Made by a program: the position numbers and the translations under genes. A DNA stretch of 64,000 nucleotides from Kribbella sp. CA-293567 (GTDB lineage Bacteria; Actinomycetota; Actinomycetes; Propionibacteriales; Kribbellaceae), in contig NZ_CP114065.1 of NCBI RefSeq assembly GCF_027627575.1, positions 1,674,001 through 1,738,000 on the forward strand. The letters are read 5' to 3'. The notes beneath the pieces were generated by a model, which was not told the DNA's origin, made no database searches, and was given only the letters and a program-made list of their open reading frames with translations. Shown piece after piece: positions 61,601-64,000 of this stretch (its first letter is position 1; every line of letters begins with the position of its first letter).

Positions 61601-62282
61601 GGCGCACGACCGGCTGGCCACCATCGCGCAGCACGCCGACCTCGGCGCCGGCATGCAGGTCGCGATGAAGGACCTCGAGATCCGCGGCGCCGGCAACCTG
61701 CTCGGCGGCGAGCAGTCCGGTCACATCGCCGACGTGGGCTTCGACCTGTACGTCCGGCTGGTGGGCGAGGCGGTCGCGGAGTACCGGGGTGACACCCAGG
61801 CCGACGAGCCCGAGGTCAAGATCGAGCTGCCGATCGACGCGCACCTGCCGCACGACTACGTCCCGTCCCAGCGGTTGCGGCTGGAGATGTACCAGCGGCT
61901 GGCCGCGGTGCGCGACGAGGCCGGGATCGCGGAGCTGGTCGAGGAACTGCACGACCGGTACGGCGACATCCCGCAGCCGGTGCTGAACCTGATCGAGGTG
62001 GCGAAGTTCCGCAACCACGCCCGGCAGGCGGGGCTGCAGGACGTCACTCTGCAGGGCAATCTGATCAGGTTCGGGCCGGTCGACCTGGCCGATTCGAAGG
62101 TGCTGCGGCTGAACAGGCTGTACCCGAAGAGTCTGGTCAAGCCGCAACTGCGTACGATCCTGGTGCCGAGACCTGTCACCCGGCCGGTCGCCGGTCAGCC
62201 GCTTCGCGATCAGGAGCTGCTGCAGTGGTGCACCCGGCTGATCGACGACGTGATCGCCGAACCGGCCCCGGTACCGGCATGA
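58656..62282 (+). CDS. mfd: Transcription-repair coupling factor
   Basis: 1208 residues. The N-terminal UvrB-homology part (LAVTATFREAEELTEAL, YYPAWETLPHERLSPRSD) binds UvrA, the CarD-like RNA polymerase interaction domain starts near residue 520 (PGDYVVHEQHGVGRYAEM), the translocase has Walker A GDVGYGKTEIA near 685 and VVVDEEQRFGVEHKEQ, and the TRCF C-terminal domain ends the protein. It removes stalled polymerase and recruits repair. GTG 58656 overlaps the pth stop (GTGA). Confidence 0.96.
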   Translation: MKLAGLVDTLITDPVVAEAVRDARNDGVTTLDLSAPGPVRPVLMAALAAARGADRPVLAVTATFREAEELTEALQCLVEPGTVAYYPAWETLPHERLSPRSDTVGRRLAVLRRLAHPDPSDETTGPIKILVAPVRSVLQPQVAGLADLRPVQLHVGDTAELEDVTERLSAAAYNRVDLVERRGEFAVRGGIIDVFPPTEEHPLRVDFFGDDVEEIRYFAVADQRSLEIAQHGLWAPPCRELLLTDEVRARAAVLAKEHPELSELFEKLAEGHAVEGMESLAPVLVDDMELLVDLMPAGTHVVVSDPERVRARAHDLVATSQEFLEASWAAAAGGGEAPIDLGAAAYMSLADVRSHALAKGLAWWSMSPFAAAPADVPGDLRDSMGERVSIDIDTEAGAVRSRQVAVREVDPYRGETAAAVEDVRGWLRDGWRVVCVTEGQGPAQRLAEVFSEAELPARSVDSIDEIPPTGVVQISQGQLDRGFIAEGIKFAVLTENDLAGQRSAAERRSQQRMPSRRKKTVDPLELAPGDYVVHEQHGVGRYAEMLQRTVGTGSQKATREYIVIEFAPSKRGQPGDRLYVPTDQLDQVTRYVGGEQPTLDKMGGGDWAKRKGRARRAVRQIAGELIKLYAARQATKGHAFAKDTPWQRELEDAFPFVETPDQLATIDDVKHDMERVTPMDRIVCGDVGYGKTEIAVRAAFKAVQDGKQVAVLVPTTLLVQQHYATFAERYAAFPVNVAPLSRFQTEKESKGTLDGLADGSVDVVIGTHRLLGGEVAFKDLGLVVVDEEQRFGVEHKEQLKQLRTAVDVLTMSATPIPRTLEMSITGIREMSTIATPPEERHPVLTFVGAYEEGQVTAAIRRELLREGQVFFVHNRVNTIEKAAARIRQLVPEARVSVAHGQMPEHQLEQVIQGFWEKESDVIVCTTIVESGIDISNANTLIVERSDLLGLSQLHQLRGRVGRGRERAYAYFFFPPEKPLTETAHDRLATIAQHADLGAGMQVAMKDLEIRGAGNLLGGEQSGHIADVGFDLYVRLVGEAVAEYRGDTQADEPEVKIELPIDAHLPHDYVPSQRLRLEMYQRLAAVRDEAGIAELVEELHDRYGDIPQPVLNLIEVAKFRNHARQAGLQDVTLQGNLIRFGPVDLADSKVLRLNRLYPKSLVKPQLRTILVPRPVTRPVAGQPLRDQELLQWCTRLIDDVIAEPAPVPA

Positions 62283-62310
62283 CCATGAACTGGAAACGCG
62301 AGGAGATTCG

Positions 62311-63015
62311 GTGAGCACAACGCGTCGGCTGCGGACGGCCAAGGTGCAGGTAGTGAGCGCGGCCCTGGCCTCGGTGCTGCTGCTCGGCGGTTGCGCCGCC
62401 GGCACCCACCCGGGCGCGGCGGCGTCGGTCGGTGGCGAGGAGATCAGCGTCGGCGACGTCGACAAGAGCACCGAGGCGATCCAGACCGCGATCGGTGGCG
62501 GGCAGGTGACGCCGACCGTCGTCCTGGGTCTGCTGGTGGACAACGTGCTGGCCGGCCAGGTGCAGGAGCAGCGCTCGATCACCGTCACCGAGGCCGAGAT
62601 CGACCAGGCCTCGAAGGTCGTCTTCGACCCCCAGGTGTACGAGAAGTTCGTCGCCGACCCGGTCACCAAGGACTTCCTGCGCAACTCGGCCCGCGCGCTG
62701 GTGGCCCGGATCAAGCTGGCCGGCGGCAGCGGCTCGATCAAGGACCCGCAGGCACCGGCCCAGAACACGGCCGGTACCAAGCTGGTGGAGGAAGCGGCGA
62801 AGAACATCGACGTCGACGTCGCCCCGCGCTACGGCAAGTGGGACGGCAGCAAGGTCTCCAACGGCGAGCAGGGTGAGGACACCGGCTCGCTGTCGGTGCT
62901 GTCCGACCAGACGAAGGCGGCCAAGAAGCCGCCCGCGGGCCAGCAGCAGCAGGAGCAGCCGCCGGCCGAGCAGCCGCCCGCTGAGCAGCCGCCGGTCGAG
63001 CAGCCGCAGGGCTGA
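62311..63015 (+). CDS. SurA-like lipoprotein
   Basis: 234 residues. A lipobox (LLLGGC, Cys28) follows a 27-residue signal peptide. The middle (SVGGEEISVGDVDKSTEAIQ, then TVTEAEIDQASKVVF) is SurA-N-like, and the tail is a low-complexity Gln/Pro repeat (QQQQEQPPAEQPPAEQPP). No peptidyl-prolyl isomerase domain is visible. A gene of this kind between mfd and mazG is common in actinobacteria; a chaperone role is inferred. GTG 62311 follows GAGGAG. Confidence 0.82.
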   Translation: MSTTRRLRTAKVQVVSAALASVLLLGGCAAGTHPGAAASVGGEEISVGDVDKSTEAIQTAIGGGQVTPTVVLGLLVDNVLAGQVQEQRSITVTEAEIDQASKVVFDPQVYEKFVADPVTKDFLRNSARALVARIKLAGGSGSIKDPQAPAQNTAGTKLVEEAAKNIDVDVAPRYGKWDGSKVSNGEQGEDTGSLSVLSDQTKAAKKPPAGQQQQEQPPAEQPPAEQPPVEQPQG

Positions 63016-63018
63016 GTT

Positions 63019-64000
63019 TTGTCGGGTTCGGTCAAGGTCGTTCTGACCAGTCCGCGAGTCGCGCCCGGGTTGCTGACCCGGGCCGGCTGGCAGGTCTTCG
63101 CCGCCGCCGACCACATCGGCGCGTCGGCCGGACCCGAGCGCCCCGACGTCCAGGCGCTGATCGGGTCCGGACTCGTGGTGCAGCACATCGACGGTGACGT
63201 CGGCGAGCAGTGGACGTGGCTCACCGGCGCTGCCGCGACGGGGTGTCAGGTCGCGTGGCTGGTCGGCGAGGACGGTGAGCCCGCGCTGCTGCGAATGATC
63301 GCCGACGAGCTGAGCCGGGAGCCGCGACCGGCGTACGAGGTGGAGATCGTGCACGGCTCGTACGACGTACCGGGGGCGCGGCTGATCGACCTGGTGCGGG
63401 TGATGGACCGGTTGCGCCGCAACTGTCCGTGGGACCAGGAGCAGACCCACCACAGCTTGGCGCGGTACCTGCTGGAGGAGACCTACGAGACGCTCGAGGC
63501 GATCGACTCGGGCGACTACGTGCATCTGCGCGAGGAACTCGGCGATCTGTTGCTGCAGGTCGCTTTCCACGCGCGCATCGCCGAGGAGATCTCGGAGGAG
63601 GACGACGGGTTCTCGATCGACGACGTCGCCGGGGGACTGGTCGAGAAGCTGATCCGCCGCCACCCGCACGTCTTCGCCGACGTCACCGCCGCGGACTCCG
63701 CGGCCGTCGAAGCGAACTGGGAAACCATCAAGGCCGCGGAGAAACAACGCACCTCGGTCCTCGAAGGCATCCCGCTGGCGCTTCCCGCCCTGGCGCTGGC
63801 CGACAAGGTTCTCGGTCGAGCCGCGAAGATTCTTCCTGCCGACGCCCAGGGCCTTGGCACTGCCGAGTTACCTGCCGCGGCTGACCCTGCCTCCCCGGAA
63901 GACACCCTCATCGGGGCTGAACTCCTGGAGCTCGTCCGCAAGGCTCGTGCGCTCGGCGTAGACCCTGAGCAGGCACTCCGATCGGCCACGCATCGCCTGG
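63019..64000 (+). CDS. mazG: MazG nucleoside triphosphate pyrophosphohydrolase, 3' partial
   Basis: The frame is open from TTG 63019 to the window end (327 codons seen). After an N-terminal domain of about 115 residues comes the MazG core: RRNCPWDQEQTHHSLARYL, LLEETYETLEAID and EELGDLLLQVAFHARIAEE, with the EExxE and ExxD metal residues, then KLIRRHPHVF and ANWETIKAAEK. It hydrolyses (deoxy)NTPs, including damaged ones. TTG starts 4 bp after the lipoprotein stop; no better start is near. The rest lies outside the window. Confidence 0.92.
   Translation, partial: MSGSVKVVLTSPRVAPGLLTRAGWQVFAAADHIGASAGPERPDVQALIGSGLVVQHIDGDVGEQWTWLTGAAATGCQVAWLVGEDGEPALLRMIADELSREPRPAYEVEIVHGSYDVPGARLIDLVRVMDRLRRNCPWDQEQTHHSLARYLLEETYETLEAIDSGDYVHLREELGDLLLQVAFHARIAEEISEEDDGFSIDDVAGGLVEKLIRRHPHVFADVTAADSAAVEANWETIKAAEKQRTSVLEGIPLALPALALADKVLGRAAKILPADAQGLGTAELPAAADPASPEDTLIGAELLELVRKARALGVDPEQALRSATHRL

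Noticed and set aside
58476..62807. Very long open frame antisense to mfd
   Set aside because: Low-complexity Arg/Leu/Val composition and exact overlap with a clear Mfd on the other strand; an artefact of high GC.
1..64000. CRISPR array, prophage or insertion sequence
   Set aside because: No regularly spaced identical repeats, no transposase or integrase and no phage structural genes were found.

Overview
The window is high-GC actinobacterial DNA. Codon bias is strong toward G/C at third positions, GTG starts are common, and stop/start overlaps of the ATGA and GTGA type occur throughout. It carries a resuscitation-promoting factor, a protein O-mannosyltransferase and an LAxTG-anchored surface protein. 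The order pmt, rsmI, metG, tatD, rpf, rsmA, ispE and then glmU, prs, rplY, pth, mfd, mazG follows the mycobacterial Rv1002c-Rv1021 neighbourhood as I recall it. A Nocardioidaceae/Kribbella-like genome fits, but that is an inference; no 16S rRNA gene is present.

Layout. 1-2.5 kb: the right end of a PhyH oxygenase / DUF364 / MFS operon, probably the edge of a small-molecule cluster. 2.6-10 kb: a secreted subtilase, an ECF42-type sigma factor with a YCII/DGPF protein, a secreted hydrolase facing it across a mirror-image pair of ECF-like promoters, and a DUF1707 protein. 10-22.5 kb: core genes (pmt, rsmI, metG, tatD, rpf, rsmA, ispE) with a PIN-domain toxin-antitoxin pair inserted and translationally coupled to rsmI. 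22.5-30 kb: an XRE regulator opposite a methionine aminopeptidase, a STAND (XRE/NB-ARC/TPR) regulator opposite an Otr(A)-like ribosomal protection protein with a candidate leader peptide, and an ABC-F ATPase. 30-39.5 kb: a MarR-controlled methyltransferase/VOC pair, a MacB/FtsX-type ABC exporter with its NarL-type two-component system, and a TetR regulator with a fatty-acid desaturase. tRNA-Gln lies at 39.56 kb. 39.7-44.7 kb: small hypothetical and accessory genes between tRNA-Gln and glmU. 44.8-48 kb: glmU, prs and a dehydrogenase. 49.7-57.1 kb: a seven-gene metal ABC transporter operon with repeated surface domains. 57.4-64 kb: rplY, pth, mfd, a SurA-like lipoprotein and mazG (cut by the window end).

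The most interesting system is the 49.7-57.1 kb operon. Seven overlapping genes encode a ZnuABC-like importer and four extra secreted or anchored proteins. The same ~180-residue domain occurs six times across five proteins, each copy with an HxHxNW motif. One copy lies inside the substrate-binding lipoprotein, with its motifs in permuted order. A near-consensus Zur box sits 18 bp before the first gene. Together this looks like a zinc-starvation-induced chain of surface zinc-binding proteins. The transporter families are already named (anchored-repeat ABC transporters); the zinc-relay function and the permutation are what seem unsettled.

Other notable regulatory structures are the mirror-image promoters at 7.7 kb, a leader peptide overlapping the tetracycline-protection-like gene, a hairpin over the rpf ribosome binding site, a 19-bp hairpin inside the start of rsmA, and exact palindromes in front of the ABC/two-component and desaturase/TetR units.
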